64,000 nucleotides of DNA from Gavia stellata (Eukaryota; Chordata; Aves; Gaviiformes; Gaviidae): positions 3,968,001-4,032,000 of the forward strand of contig NC_082613.1 of assembly GCF_030936135.1 (NCBI RefSeq), read 5' to 3'. Shown in pieces: positions 24,901 to 37,580 of the stretch (the stretch's first letter is position 1; each line of letters opens with the position of its first letter). The notes under the pieces are model-generated. The model was not told where the DNA came from and searched no databases. It worked only from the letters and a program-made list of their open reading frames with translations. The translations under genes and the position numbers were made by a program.

Positions 24901-27900
24901 AGAACGCCATCTTTTCTGAAGTGCTGTTTTAGATTGAAGCAAAGTATAGATTGAAGCAGGAGAGGCAAATGCTCCTGTTGCTGGTGATCTGCTTGTGGAA
25001 TCCGTAATTTTATATCAAGTCCAATGCATTGACGAGGCTGCCTGTGACGGCGATGTGCCATGCAGAGGGAAACTGCCGCATCTCACTGGCACACTTCTTG
25101 GCAGGCAGCTCTAGCAATAGCTCCAAGTAGCTCAGAAGAGAAGAAATAACTTGCAAGAAGGGGGAAAAGAGGTGATAGCACGCGTTTTGTCACTCACGCG
25201 ATTTGTGTTTCTAGACACCATGAGTAAGAAAAAGCGTACAGATTTTGTTCGTGTCCAGAACTCCAGTGTATCTCTTCTGTAGCAACAAAATAGTGTGGTT
25301 TGGTTTCGAACCCAGCTCAGGCTGGAGAGGAGGAAAGGTGAAGTCACCAAGAAGAGCAGATTGTCCAGCTTTCTCAAAATCTTGAAGTGCTGGGCTTCAA
25401 GACCAGACTTAATCCCAAGTAGCTATTTTTGGTATTTAACTTCGATCAACTGAAGCTGCAAATGGCTTTGCTGTGTAAAAACTTTCATAGCTGTTAATTA
25501 TTAATAAATCCCATTTTTCCTGACCTCTCCCCCTCTGCCCCTTGCACCCACCCAAGGTGCCATGCTTTTGCTTTGGTGTTGGATGTTAACTTCCAGGTGT
25601 GAGAGCGTGGCCTTGGTCTGTCTGAGCGGTTTGGCTGCTCGTGGGTGCCAGAGCTCTGATGCAGTTTAAAGCTTGAATTTTTCCCAAAAGCGGATCTTGT
25701 CAAACCAGAGTCCTGCAACTTTTGTCTTATATGCTGCTTCTACATTGACTTCCATGGCAGTATTGTTCATTAGTTGAGTTACTACATCACCGTGGAAGAA
25801 AACCTTGGACTTGAATGCATATGGCTTGTGCTAAAAATGTAACACAATGTATGCTTAAACAAAAGCAGAAAATACGGAATCTGATAGTTGTAGTGTCAGC
25901 GTTTTGCTGATGGCAGTTGAATCTGAGTGCATTGCTCCTATGGAAATTGCAGTCATAGTTTCACAATTCATTTGTAAATCTTTACCAACAAAGACTGACT
26001 TGACTTTGACAATAGTAATGTATCTTACTTTGGCAAAGTCTATTTTTTTTTCTTAAATGTAATATCCTATTACTGTTACACTAACTCATATGATTCCTAC
26101 TATTATTCTCCTTGCATCTTCCATTCTGGGATTTTACATGGGTATGGAATACTCTTTGCTTCCTCTAATAGCGCTCTCTTGTTTTCCGGAGAGATCTGTC
26201 AATTTTATTGAGCTACAATCATAGCCTCTCAGTCTGCTGACTCCTACAGCTGGGGACAACTGTGTTCTGAATCAAGAATACACACAGATGTTCGGTCATC
26301 ATACAGATATATCTGTATCTGTCCATAGATTGATATAAAATTACTTATTTCCTTGCCTTGATGGAGGGGGTGTGATATTTGTTGTAGGATTTTAAATGAG
26401 TATTTGCAAGCATTTTAGGTGTTTAACATATAGGTAGGTGTTCTTATGTGTTGAAGATAGTGAATGCTCTTGTTAATGACGTTGGTGTGAATATGTACGT
26501 CAAGGGTCCTGGAGGGGGACACAAGTTCTTGGCCTTTTTAGGAAGTTGAAACTCTTAGTTAAGCACTCTTCCAACACAAAAAAAGAACAATCCAAAAAAC
26601 CTGCCATTTGTCCTAAGAGCTCATAGATCTGTTGCAGTTCATAAACTCAGAGGCCATGAACTAATATTGTTCACTCTTCGTGGTGTTGTACATTTTACAG
26701 AAGGCGTTTTATCTCCCAGCGCTGCTCTCTAGACTTTTTAGAAGACATAGTGGAATATGCCAGTGTACGAAGGTACTTTTTTCAAAAGCAGCATTAATCT
26801 CAACTCGTTGCATGCAGTCCTCTCCTCCCTCCACCCTCTTCCACGCCAGTATCTGAGGTCCTGCATGCTAGTGCTGCCATCTGATCATACAACTGGCATG
26901 ACTTTTTTCAGACTACTTAACAGGTGTTGTTTTTTATAATTGCAGAACCAAGCATATATCTGGGTCTCCAAGACACAAAAGTTTGAAGAAGATGCACTTC
27001 ATCAAGAACATGAGGCAGTATGACACAAAGAACAGCAGGTAACTTCGGGAGATCAAGGTGCCTCCTGTACTCAGGTGTAGACTCCAGTTCGATGCAGTTA
27101 GCCATTTAATATCAGTGGGAATAAGGTGATGTCCCTGGGCTCTTGTTAGTTTTATACATACTTCTATCGAAGGCAGTAGGTGCTCATATCTGCTACATCT
27201 GCAGCAATATTCTGATGGTTCTGCCATCCTACTTTGAGGAGGTTAAATGATTCTCTTCTAACACCCTCCTTATCTCTAGCACCCAGAGAAGTCAGAGCTG
27301 AGGAGGATTTGAGGAGAATGGCTCGGTTTAGCCAAATTCTTGGCTCATAGTTGCTGGGCAAAAGAGAAAGGGGAGGCTGCATTCATATTTATTATTAATA
27401 GAGGTGTGAGATTTCATCTAAATGTAAAATATTATCTACATCTTTTCACAAGGTTTATGTAAAAATTACATAAATATAGATCTATACTTAAAGACTAGGA
27501 TCTCCTCTGAGGAGCTCCCAAGGTGATGGCAGCTGGGTTTTGATACAGAGCTTGCCTCTAAGGACCTACAGGGTCAGGATGAAACCTCTGCTTTTGTGCT
27601 ACTTTCTGAAAACATAAAATCCATGGCAGTATCTGTGTGACTTGCAGAGCAATGTAAGAAGAGTCTTGTGTTAGTGTTCCATAAAAAGCTGCTTTGTAAC
27701 TTAGGAATCTTAATTCATATCCTGATCTCTTCCCATCTGCTTACAGGATAGTGTTAATCTGTGCTAAACGAACACTGTGTGTGGCTTTTTCTATCCTACC
27801 TTACGGGGAGAGTTTACGGATCAGGTGAGTCATCTTCAACTGCTTTGTGAAATGTCTGGTCTATTGTTTGCAAAAGATCTTTTTAAATGAGTATGGTTGG

Positions 27901-30900
27901 GGTAGGTCTCCTGTTTTAAAGCAGGTGAACTTATTTAACATACCATTTATGTGTAAGGACAAGAGCTTGCTATCAGAGCAGTAAAATCGGACATCACCAC
28001 GGTGTCAAAGTGTTCATTCAAACTCCAAGAGAAAAATAGTGGAAAAGGTAGCCTTTCTTCAGGTGTTTATTCACATTTAAAGCACTCCAGTCCTGTGAAA
28101 TCCCTGAAACCAACTTTGAACAGATGATGTGATTTGTTGCTGTGTAGGATTTCCCTGTACTCTTAAAGTGGTCAGAAATCAACTGTCTTCAGTGCAACAA
28201 ACAACTGTGTCAGCAAAAAAGCATACAGAGCATCAGGGAAGGATGCTGCTGCCTTTACTGGAAACCTTCAAGGTTTTATAGTCAAGTTACATCTAAAGTT
28301 TAAGATGCTCTTCTGTTTTTCAGCTTTAAGCCATGAACGTCACTATTTGCAATCTAAGAAAAATAGAAACAGTTTAGACTGAAACTGCTTTTAGTGTTTG
28401 TACCACATTTTTGTCTAGAACTGTCAATATGATCACTTATGAGAAACAAAACCTGCTAACTGGATTTCCCTGCAGCTTTGCTCAGTCCCTTGTGAAGTCT
28501 AAGCTGATTCTGTGAAGGCCTGTGATCTACAAATACACCACAGAAAATACTAATTTTTTTTCTAATCCACTTTTGGCAAAACAATTGTGTTGTCACTTCT
28601 GTCCCGTACATAACTTATGGATGAAGGAAACGGATGTTTAGTGGTGGGAATTGTATTGTATGCAAATATACTTGCCATAAAAATAGTTGATGGGAAAATA
28701 TTCTCTCACTTAATAGAAAAGCAGCAAAGTCCCTGGAGCTATTTTAGAGCAGTTCTGAGCGCTGTGTTGTAAGCTGGCAATGCAGTTCTTCAGCTGAAAG
28801 CTGCTTTTTCGCATTGGAATATAGGTGGCAAAGCTGCATTCTGTCATCGCTGAAGCAGAGTTCTGCTAGCAGCCTTAATTCTTAATTTGAGCTTGTGTGC
28901 ACAGTGGTTGGAAAATTGCAATTGAAAGGCAAGTTTCTAATCCTGGAATACTAGTAATATAAATCATGTTTGATGTTAAGTGTTTGAGCATTAGTGTGTT
29001 AGGAATCATATGGTGTTATGCAGAAGGACCATGTTAAAAAAACAGTTTACTTTTGATAGGTATTTGAGTTAAAATGAGATTAAATCTGATTCTTCAGTTA
29101 ATGAACATCTCCACATTTTGAAAAGAGTAGTTAAAAATAAATGCTTTCTTGGAGGTGGGCTTGAGGGATTGCCCTGTTCCCACATAGAACTCTGACGTGG
29201 TGGTGGTGGCCATAGCTAGTGGATGGACCTGGTGTTCACCGTAGAGCAGCTGGGCTTGTGCTGCATTTTATAATAGTGCACTTTCTTATCTGCATTTAGT
29301 GATCTAAAAATGGAAGGACAGAAGCAGCGACATCCTTCTGGGGGAGTTTCAGTCTCCACTGAGATGGTGCTTGGACTGGAAGGAGTAGAGCTGGGTGCTG
29401 ATGGCAAGGTAAGGAAATACTTTCTGGGGTTTTTTGTCTCTTGATTTGTAATGCCAGTGACCAAACCAGTGACCGGAGCAGGGGACAGCGGGTGGGTAAG
29501 CTGGCTGCTTTCACCCTGGGACGGACCATTTCATGCTGGGGCAAATCACTTAATTTATGCACTGCTTAGCTCTCACGTTCTGGATGGCAGTGACTTTTGA
29601 GAGCAGTGGAAATTTGCTTAGATCCTTAATTTGAAATGTTTGGCTTGTGATAATGCTTCTTCTGAGGAGGCTGTTGAAGCCTGTGATCACTTCTGCCTCC
29701 ATTTCTGGAGAATTGATTTGACTCTGATATCTCAGGCAACATGGGAGTGATGTTTCACTAGAAATATGGGCAAATTTTATACCCCTTTAGTTAAATTTAT
29801 ATACTGCCAGAATTTTACTGATGTGATTCTCCCCTTTGCCACTCCACCAAATCTTCTACACTTCCATACTGAAGTTGTGGAAGCAAGGCATTCCTCATCC
29901 AACTTTTCCCTTTCTTCCTGTCCCACAATTTCAAGGTCCCCACTCCCAAATACAAACTCCAGGGGACTCCAAGTTGGAAAATCTGAGAAGTTTGGAAATA
30001 AGCTTTTCAATAATTTTTCCCCTATAACTGCTACAACTTTTCTCTTCTTTAAGGTTGTGTCCTATGCAAAATTCTTGTATCCGACCAACGCCCTAGTTGT
30101 TCGCAAAGCTGACAGCCATAGTGCTGTTCCCTCATGTCGAGCTAGTGCTTCACGGAGTCTTCCTGGATCAAGATACAAACCTGTGACAGCAAAAACGATA
30201 CCAGCAGGAACAGAGATTGGTAAGTACAGCTGCCAGATTTGTCACCATTTGTGACACACAGCAGAAAAGCATAAAAGGAATATATTTGTCTGAAACAATT
30301 GCAAGTGGTAGAGTGCGTTCTTAGGAAGGGTGTGCTGCAGCTGGAAGGAGACTGGTTTTAGCACAGCATAACAAAGAAGGCTCCTTAATGAAGTATAAAC
30401 GATGAGCCTTAAGACTGAGACTTACGCACATTCTTTACGTCTTCTGTATATCTGGCCTGGTTCTGTTTATGCAATCCAAGGAGTGCAAAGCCGTTTCCTT
30501 GGAAATGCAAAGTTTTGTATTACTCGACAAGAAACATACAGTGTACGTGGATACAGGTGGTCCTCCTTGCCTTCTAGCACAGTAACGATGCGTAAGCCAA
30601 AGAGTTTGTGATAAGAATCCCTTCTCTTGTGTAAAAGAGCAAACCTGACAACTGTGCTGTCTGTTAGATTAGAGTATACACAAAGGAATTCAGTCTTGTG
30701 CAGTTGTTTTCTGTGCATATTTGTGGATGACGAACTTAGTTTGCACTGAGTCTAAAATGGTGCGCCAGGCACATGCTGGAGAAAGAGCTTGTGTGGTGTG
30801 TTAATAATTCTAATACCTGACTGGTGCATTTATGAAATGCAAACAGCTGACTGTAGCTGCAGTTTGCCTGTACTATGGGATCTTCCGACACTTTTAATGT

Positions 30901-33741
30901 TTGCTGTTTGAAAACTTTTTAAAGGAGGAAACAGGGAATTTAAAGCTCTGCATCTTGTGGCCCAGTGTTGTGCTTTCCTCATTCCCTCAGGAAGTGAAGC
31001 TGGGGAAGCTGCGGAGTATGATCCAAATCTTCTGGACGATCCTCAATGGCCCTGTGGAAAACATAAACGTGTTCTCATCTTTGCCTCTTACATGGTAAGT
31101 GACTGGCATACCTGAACAGAGGAATGGGTGAGTGCCTGGAAGATCCTCCTGTAAAGAAGGCTTCCTTCCTCCCTCGACGAAGAGGGTTTCCTTGTGGCTT
31201 TTTGGGAATTGATTAGGAAAAATACCAAGAGTTGAGTTTGCATGCTCAGCTTGCTGAGGACCATGTATCTCCATGTTGTCATTTGCTTCTTTTAACCATT
31301 TGCTTACTATTTTTTTAAGACTTTGTGGTTGAGATTCAACATGGTCTATTACTTAGGACATTACAGTAATGTTAAATTGTGAGTAATAAGATAACAGAAC
31401 TCGGGTTTGCCATTGCATTAGTGTCTTCGGAAGGCTCGTTTGGCTTTCAGTACTGTTCGCAAGAGAAATGATAAATTCTGCCTCTTGCGTTTCAGACTAC
31501 AGTCATAGAATACGTAAAACCCTCGGACCTTAAAAAGGATATGAATGAAACCTTTAGAGAGAAGTTTCCTCATATCAAGTTGACCCTGAGCAAAATCAGG
31601 AGGTAAGAAACAAGCATTGAATCATGAGAACATCTATGCTGTACAAGGCTACTTTTATCTTACACTTGTATGGAGCAAATACTAGGTCTATTAATAGTAT
31701 ATATGATTAAACACTAATCTCTTGTTGCCAGTTGAGCTGACTGTAGGATGACAGCCCTGTACAGGAATGTTTAGGATGCTGAGAAAGGGTAACAGTTGGC
31801 TTTCGTAGTTCAGCCTAAAAGGGTTTTGTTTCACCAACTGCGGTGTACTAACACTCATAGCCAATTAACAGTGAAGCAACATTAGCCTTGAAACAAATAC
31901 TTGTAACCTGATTGTTTGGCTGTAGTGCAGTCCTGCTCTAACTGGATTGTCTTTCTGGACCCTCTGGCTGTTTTCGCCTTTCAGTTACCAGACTCGCTGA
32001 TGATCGTGGACTCTAAGAAGAAGATTCTAGGATAAAGAAAGGCGTTAGGTCTGGGGAGTCTCGATAAAGAAAAGCATTTCGTGAAGGCAGGACTATGTCA
32101 CACAGAATTCCTCATCTTCCAAGAAATGCATCTGGCTGCTCATCAGCGAGATGTACTGTTGCGCCTTCTGAGAGCTGTAATCTTGCCGGTATTCCATGGT
32201 GGTTAATGCAATCAGGGCCTTCCGAAATAGCCGGCTTAAACACGATTCTGCTGAATCACCAGGGCTATGTGTAACTCCCAGCTCTGAGTGGAAGGCATGC
32301 TCAGGCAGAGTCTGTGTTCTGCCAGCATCCTGCATACTCCTCTTCGTAGCTGTTTTGAGTAGTGTGCTTGCACAGGGATCTTCTTGCAGGTGTACCATGG
32401 ACGGCAGCCATGAGAGGTAGCATCCACCATAAAGTCTGCCTTAATGCTGAAGTGAAGGGCCAGCCGTTGTGGGAAGGGTGTAAGCCAGTCCGCCTTCCCC
32501 CTCAGACCCGATTCTTCCATGAGGTGTGTAGTAGACAGGTCTCCATGCAGCAGCTGCCATGATCCGCACGGCTTTGATGTGGTGTTCTGTGGGTCTGGGT
32601 TGTTCAGTCTTATGATATGAATCACGAACCAGTTTGGGAGCCTGGAGGCAACCTTACAGCAATAGCCTGTGTGTCAGTGGGGCAGCTAAGCCCCTGGTGT
32701 TTATGGGCAGATGTGGAACTGTTCTTCCATGGTAGATGCTGTCAGCCAGGTTAAATCAGTTCGTGCATCAGCTCCAGCTTGCTGCTGGCTGGGCTTCTCC
32801 AGTCGGGGATAATATGCATCATGGTTTTCCAAATAGGAGTCTTGCCCGTATGCTCTTCTGAGTTCCCATGCTGCAGTGTTTCTACAGCATTTCATAAAAG
32901 CTGTCATGTTTGAGAGGGTGTCTTTTTTCCTATTCCCAGTTTAAAAAGAGAGATGCGGAACCTGAGTGAAGAGTGCAATCTGGAGCCGGTTACTGTCTCC
33001 ATGGCTTATGTTTACTTTGAGAAGCTCGTCCTCCAAGGCAAACTCAACAAACAGAACCGCAAACTGTGCGCTGGTGCTTGCGTTCTGCTTGCAGCCAAGA
33101 TCAGCAGTGATCTCAGGAAACATGAAGTTAAACACCTTATAGATGTAAGTACTATGAAACTTGTTTGGGTGTTGTCAAAACCCTCTATTGCATAGAACAA
33201 GACAAAGATTAAAGCCAAGATTTTCAGCAGTGCATGCTTGCATTTAAGACCAGATCTTTCAGTCAGTTTTATGTCTCATTAGGGCTCTTCCTTGATGTGG
33301 GTTTTTTTTTAATTCATTAAAACTACCTGACTGGTGCAGTCTAATGTTCTACTGATGCTACAGTGGGGTTATTTTTGCACTTACTGCTTCTCAGGCAAAC
33401 ATACGTAGCTGTTGTGTGGGTGTCACAGCTGAGCTGATAAGCTGGTTTGCTTGTTTGATCCCTGGCCACACTTCTGATTCTGTAGGTACAGCTCTGGCCA
33501 TGCATCACTGACTCCTGTTTTATGCTGACTAATCTAACAATGCATTGGTATCTTGTGGATTCTTTCTCCCCCTCTCACTTTTTTTTTATTACTATCATAG
33601 AAACTAGAAGAGAGATTCAGATTCAACAGAAGAGATCTCATCGGTTTTGAGTTCACTGTCCTTGTAGCTTTGGAACTGGCTCTCTATCTTCCTGAAAACC
33701 AAGTTTTACCTCATTACAGACGGCTCACACAACAGTCTTAA
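12016..33741 (+). CDS. CABLES2: CABLES2, CDK5 and ABL1 enzyme substrate 2
   Basis: Ten coding exons: 12016-12527, 26701-26772, 26946-27038, 27747-27824, 29300-29408, 30054-30219, 30991-31094, 31496-31602, 32940-33144, 33601-33741. All introns are GT-AG, phases agree throughout, and the total is 1587 nt (528 aa). The start at 12016 has A at -3 and G at +4 and precedes the family motif [20 protein letters not shown] at residues 22-41. Residues 46-170 are proline/alanine-rich. Further family landmarks are [14 protein letters not shown] (exon 2), [15 protein letters not shown] (exon 3), [12 protein letters not shown] (exon 6) and [18 protein letters not shown] (exon 7). A cyclin-box fold occupies about residues 380-520 (exons 8-10), ending in RRLTQQS. 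The family links CDKs to Abl/Src-type kinases and p53-related growth control. CABLES2 rather than CABLES1 is chosen for the FFLNNIS motif, the LLSPTQ stretch at the end of exon 1, and the RPS21 neighbour. No frameshift or internal stop was seen. Confidence 0.96.
12528..26700 (+). other. CABLES2: CABLES2 intron 1 (14.2 kb)
   Basis: The donor GTGAGT at 12528 and the acceptor TTTTACAG at 26700 bound this intron. Its first 400 bases continue the CpG island. A short CR1 3' end lies at about 13655-13735. A GC- and CpG-richer patch at 18750-18990 stands out from its surroundings. Elsewhere it is ordinary unique sequence with many chance open frames. I saw no convincing alternative first exon. Confidence 0.85.
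13655..13735 (+). mobile_element. CR1 LINE 3'-end fragment, plus strand
   Basis: The stretch GGGGTTGGACTAGATGACC, then AGGTCCCTTCCAACCCAAAC and CTATTCTATGATTCTGG, is the diagnostic last 70-80 bases of CR1 including the ATTCTATG-type tail. Nothing upstream is recognisable as CR1, so this is a severely 5'-truncated insertion in CABLES2 intron 1. Confidence 0.93.
27825..33600 (+). other. CABLES2: CABLES2 introns 4-9
   Basis: Six introns separate exons 4-10: 27825-29299, 29409-30053, 30220-30990, 31095-31495, 31603-32939 and 33145-33600. I see no transposon family in them. Intron 8 (31603-32939) is unusual: on the minus strand it carries several coding-like open frames between about 32093 and 32907. 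The other introns look like ordinary spacer sequence. The first small introns (26773-26945 and 27039-27746) hold nothing notable. Confidence 0.7.
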
Positions 33742-36725
33742 CCAAAGCTACGTTCCAGCTGACAGCCAGTGGCGCTGGGGATCGCATCACTGAACGCTGC
33801 CGGTGAAGTTGCCACTGGCCTACTGTGCCGCTGTGTGCATCCTGCCACGGCTACAGCTAGTTTTGAAGTCTGCAGTGTGTTATTAAACTATCGAGGTGTG
33901 CATTATGGACACGTATGCCAAGTCTGGGGGATGGTACGAGAAGAGTTATTGAACTTCACTTTCTTTTGGACCTTTAAAGCACAAATATTCACCAGTCAGC
34001 TGTCATGGCTGCTTATTATTCCTTATTTATCTTTTTGGTTTTACTAAAACTGTTCTTCCCTATGAAGAATACTATGGTATTGTTTTGGTTTTTTTAAACT
34101 TTTATTGTATTCCTTGAAACTTCCATTCCAGTGCACCATAAGGTTCAGATGTTTCTAAGAATCTTCTTGCATTTTTACATTAATGAAATGCATACTTTAT
34201 TTTTTTAAAGATGTGCCTAAAACTGGCTGGTCTGGTACCAGTGCTTTTTAAGTTACTTATGTTATTTAGTAGGGAATCCTGAATTTGTATAGCCATTTAT
34301 TCTTTACCTGCATTGGCCTTGCATATAAGGAAAACAATTCCAGTATATCTGCACTAATGATACACAGGGCATCTATTCTCTACTATACTGTAGGTCTGTG
34401 AGTAGCAAGATTGAAATTACTCCGTTCCAATTTACTTAACTACTAATACCTTAGGAATATACATTTTATTTAAAAAGGGAAAGATTGAGAACTTGTCATG
34501 AAATACCATGTGTTGAACAAAGTAGCTGTGGCAAAGCAATTGCCATCCTAATTCACTCTTCAATGGAAGATGAGCGCTTGACTAAGAGCAATTTGCTGTC
34601 AAACGTATCATTTGTGATTTTTATTTGTTTCAATGTTTCCTAGCGTGAAATAAGCACCTTTTTAGTACGACTGTATTATATATGGTCTTACATGCTCTGA
34701 GCAAATACTTAAGTCAGTAGAGCTCCTGCTGCCAAACTAAGCCAATGAAACAAAGCATGCTCAATATTTAAAATGCTACTTTTTTTTACTCTGTTCTTCC
34801 AAGCATTGCATCACTGTGATGGTCCTCACAAAACCGGTATTTGTTGCACATCTGAACAGCCACTTAACAGCTGGTGCCCAGCAGCACTCTGATGCTTATG
34901 CAGAGGTTAAATAACTTCTCTGACCATTGGCTATTCCTTCATTTATTCTTTTAAATATCCAGGTTGGGAATGAACTCTTGATTATATGTGGAACCTTCTG
35001 TGATACTGGCTCTTGGTTTTATTTTCTGAAGCAATATTATGATGCAAGTAACTGTGTCCATTTGCAAGGAACAAAACTGATGCTTGGCTATCACGACTGA
35101 GAAATTTGTAATTTAAGTTTAAATCCTAAATGAAATACTAGACCTCAGACTGAGGTAAGGGACCTGCTATCTAATATGTAAAGTAATGTAAATTCCTGTT
35201 CCTTGTATTAAATGTTGGTTGTAGCCAAAAACAAAGCTGAATCTTTGCGCTTCAGCTGTGTTTTGTTGAAGCTAATTTGGCTTCATTAGGATTGCAGCAA
35301 ACTTTACTGGAGCCCCTTCCTCTCTAAGTAGGGCTCAATGTATTTTTCATATATAATAATTACAGTGACTATCAAATCTTTTGTAACTGTGTTCAACTGT
35401 ATGTAGCTTCAAGTTATTTGTGTAAAATTTAATATGCTTGTGACTTCTCTCTAACGTAGAAGAACTTTCCAGTCTCCATAAGTGAGATGGTAGCTAATAA
35501 GTTAGATGATAAGCTTGCCAGTTATCTTTCAAAAGGTTTAAAAAAAAAATTGCTTACTAGTTAAACTTTCTACTGAATATAACTGTCCTTGCATGCAAGA
35601 AATAGTGATGTACTAAGCATCTAGCATACAATGAGCCTTCAAATTAACAAACGGTGGTGAAGGCAACTGAAGTGGTCCACTGCTTCCTAAACTCATTAGG
35701 GGAGGGGAAAGAGGTAGAACTGAGCAAAGAAACTTCTTACACAGTATCTCCAGAAACAGTAAAACGCTTCAGTTAGTATAAATGAAGTTAGAACATGCCT
35801 TTCTCCAGGAACTTCTTTGTTTAGTGTATAAAGAGTTTTCTATAACAAAATTAACTTTCCTTTCTGACCATCTAAGGAAAAAAATGCACTTTAGTTTGCA
35901 ACACTTTGCAGTCTCTATTCAGTGGAAGTTTGTCTAGTTGCAGTGGGTGTTTGGGCTGGAGTTACACTCCCAGAAGCTATGGTTTCATGTCATAAACCAG
36001 CAAACTTTTGTTTTTCTCATTCAGAAGAACAAGTTAGGATAAGGAGCATTAAATTAAAGAATGCTGAATCTTGCCTAAAGGTTACTCTAAACATTGACAC
36101 ATGCAGTGTTCTTGCGCTCAAAAGCCGTTTGGAGCACAGGCCAAAAACAACGCTGCACCGAAGTCTCTGGTAGAGCGTGGCTTTGGGGCCGATGCCGTCC
36201 AGAGCCGTAGTCTGGGGCTTGTACATCGGTACCTCTGGTGTGGTATCTGTGCAGAAACAGTCCTTCTGCAGAGATACGGTAACGTGTGTATGTACATGTG
36301 TTGATTTTTCTGTTTCTAGAGTGTAGCTTGCAGTCCTCTGTGGGAATATTTATCTTTTCACCTAAAAGCTGCCACCATGTGGCAAAGGACTATTACTACA
36401 TTATCCATTAATAAACTGAAGGTGGGACCCAAAACAACCCCTGGCTCTGCCGGCTTTGCATTTTCACAGCCCTGCTCCTCTTGCTGTGCAGAGAAGGGCT
36501 GGTTTACGCCGAGGGGTGGTCTGGCGCCGTGTAGAGATGCTGCTGGGTCGGTTCAGCGCGGAGAGCTCTCTTGATAAGAGGCTGTACATTCTTCTGTAAA
36601 CAATACTGCTCTCTTTTTGTCTTACCCCCTTATTTAAAGTCTGAGTCGTAGCCTGTTCCATATTTTTTTCCCCATGAACTTGTGAAATTACTATGCTGTG
36701 AAATAAAAACGGTTTTGATACATGT
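33742..36725 (+). other. CABLES2: CABLES2 3' UTR
   Basis: From the TAA at 33739-33741 the sequence runs without another exon signal to AATAAA at 36702-36707, just before the next CpG island. That gives a 3' UTR of about 3 kb. Earlier candidate signals (ATTAAA near 35206 and AATAAA at 36410-36415) could produce shorter forms. The segment is AT-rich with T runs (34091-34097, 34201-34207) and moderately rich in ATTTA-like motifs. It also has a GC-richer patch at about 36100-36240. Confidence 0.65.
36702..36707 (+). terminator. CABLES2: AATAAA poly(A) signal of CABLES2
   Basis: Canonical hexamer in GTGAAATAAAAACGG, followed by T-rich sequence (GGTTTTGATACATGTTTTGT). It is the last signal before the RPS21 promoter island about 50 bases downstream. 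The alternative AATAAA at 36410-36415 may also be used. Confidence 0.6.
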
Positions 36726-36759
36726 TTTGTAACCAAACGTCCTGTTCTGGAATGGTCCT

Positions 36760-37580
36760 TTGCTTTCCCTGAGGGTCGCTCCTGCGGCGGGCTCCCGCCC
36801 GCTCCGGGGCCGGGCACCTCCCCTCCGCTTCACGGCGCCGTGACCCCCGTTCAACGACTGGTGGCCCGCGGGGGGGTGGGACCCCCCCGGCCCCTGAGGA
36901 GACGGCGCCCCGCCCCGTGACTCCCCGCCGCCGGGACGCAGGCCGAGCGGCGGCGGCGCCTCCGCCCTTCCCCGGGGCCGCCTCAGCGCGGGGGCGGTGC
37001 CCCCTCACGAGCATTTAACGGCCGCGCGCCCGCGCTGGTGACGTAGTGCCGGCACGCCGGAAGTATTCCCCTCCCTCTGGCGTGTTTCCGCTTCCGCTGC
37101 CGCCCCGTCTTTTCCGCCGCGGCGCACGCGAGGTAGGAGTGGAGTCGCGGCGCTGCTCCGGAGGGAGCGGCCGGGGCGGCCCGAGCCGGCGGCGCGCAGG
37201 CACCGTGGGGGCTGGCGGGGTCCCAGGGGGCCGGCGGCTGGTGAGGGGGTGCTGGTTCCTGGGTTTCCGGGCTGCCGTGAGGGCGGGGGAGGGGACGGTG
37301 TGCTCCGGGCCGGGCCCGCTCCCCGCGGGGCTGGTCGGCTGTAGGGACCGGGGGTAGCGCTCTGCGCCAGCCGGGCCTTGCGGGGACGGCCCCTGAGCCC
37401 TGCCTTGCGCCTTCTAGGTATTACCGCTTGGTGCCTGTGCCTCAGCGGCAAGTCGAAGGAGATGCAGAACGACGCCGGGGAGTTTGTGGACCTCTACGTC
37501 CCTCGGAAATGGTGAGCGGGGCCCTCCAGCGGCGGGGGGCATGGCGGGGCTGCAGCGCGTGTGCCCCGAGGAGCTGCGCC
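36760..37580 (+). promoter_or_regulatory. RPS21: RPS21 CpG-island promoter with ETS, CRE-like and 5'-TOP elements
   Basis: GC- and CpG-dense segment surrounding the RPS21 start. GTGACGTAG (about 37038-37046) is a CRE-like ATF/CREB site. GCCGGAAGT (about 37057-37065) is a canonical ETS/GABPA site, frequent in ribosomal protein promoters. The pyrimidine tract CTTTTCC starting at C 37109 fits a 5'-terminal oligopyrimidine start, the hallmark that puts ribosomal protein mRNAs under mTOR-dependent translation. No TATA box is seen. Confidence 0.75.
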
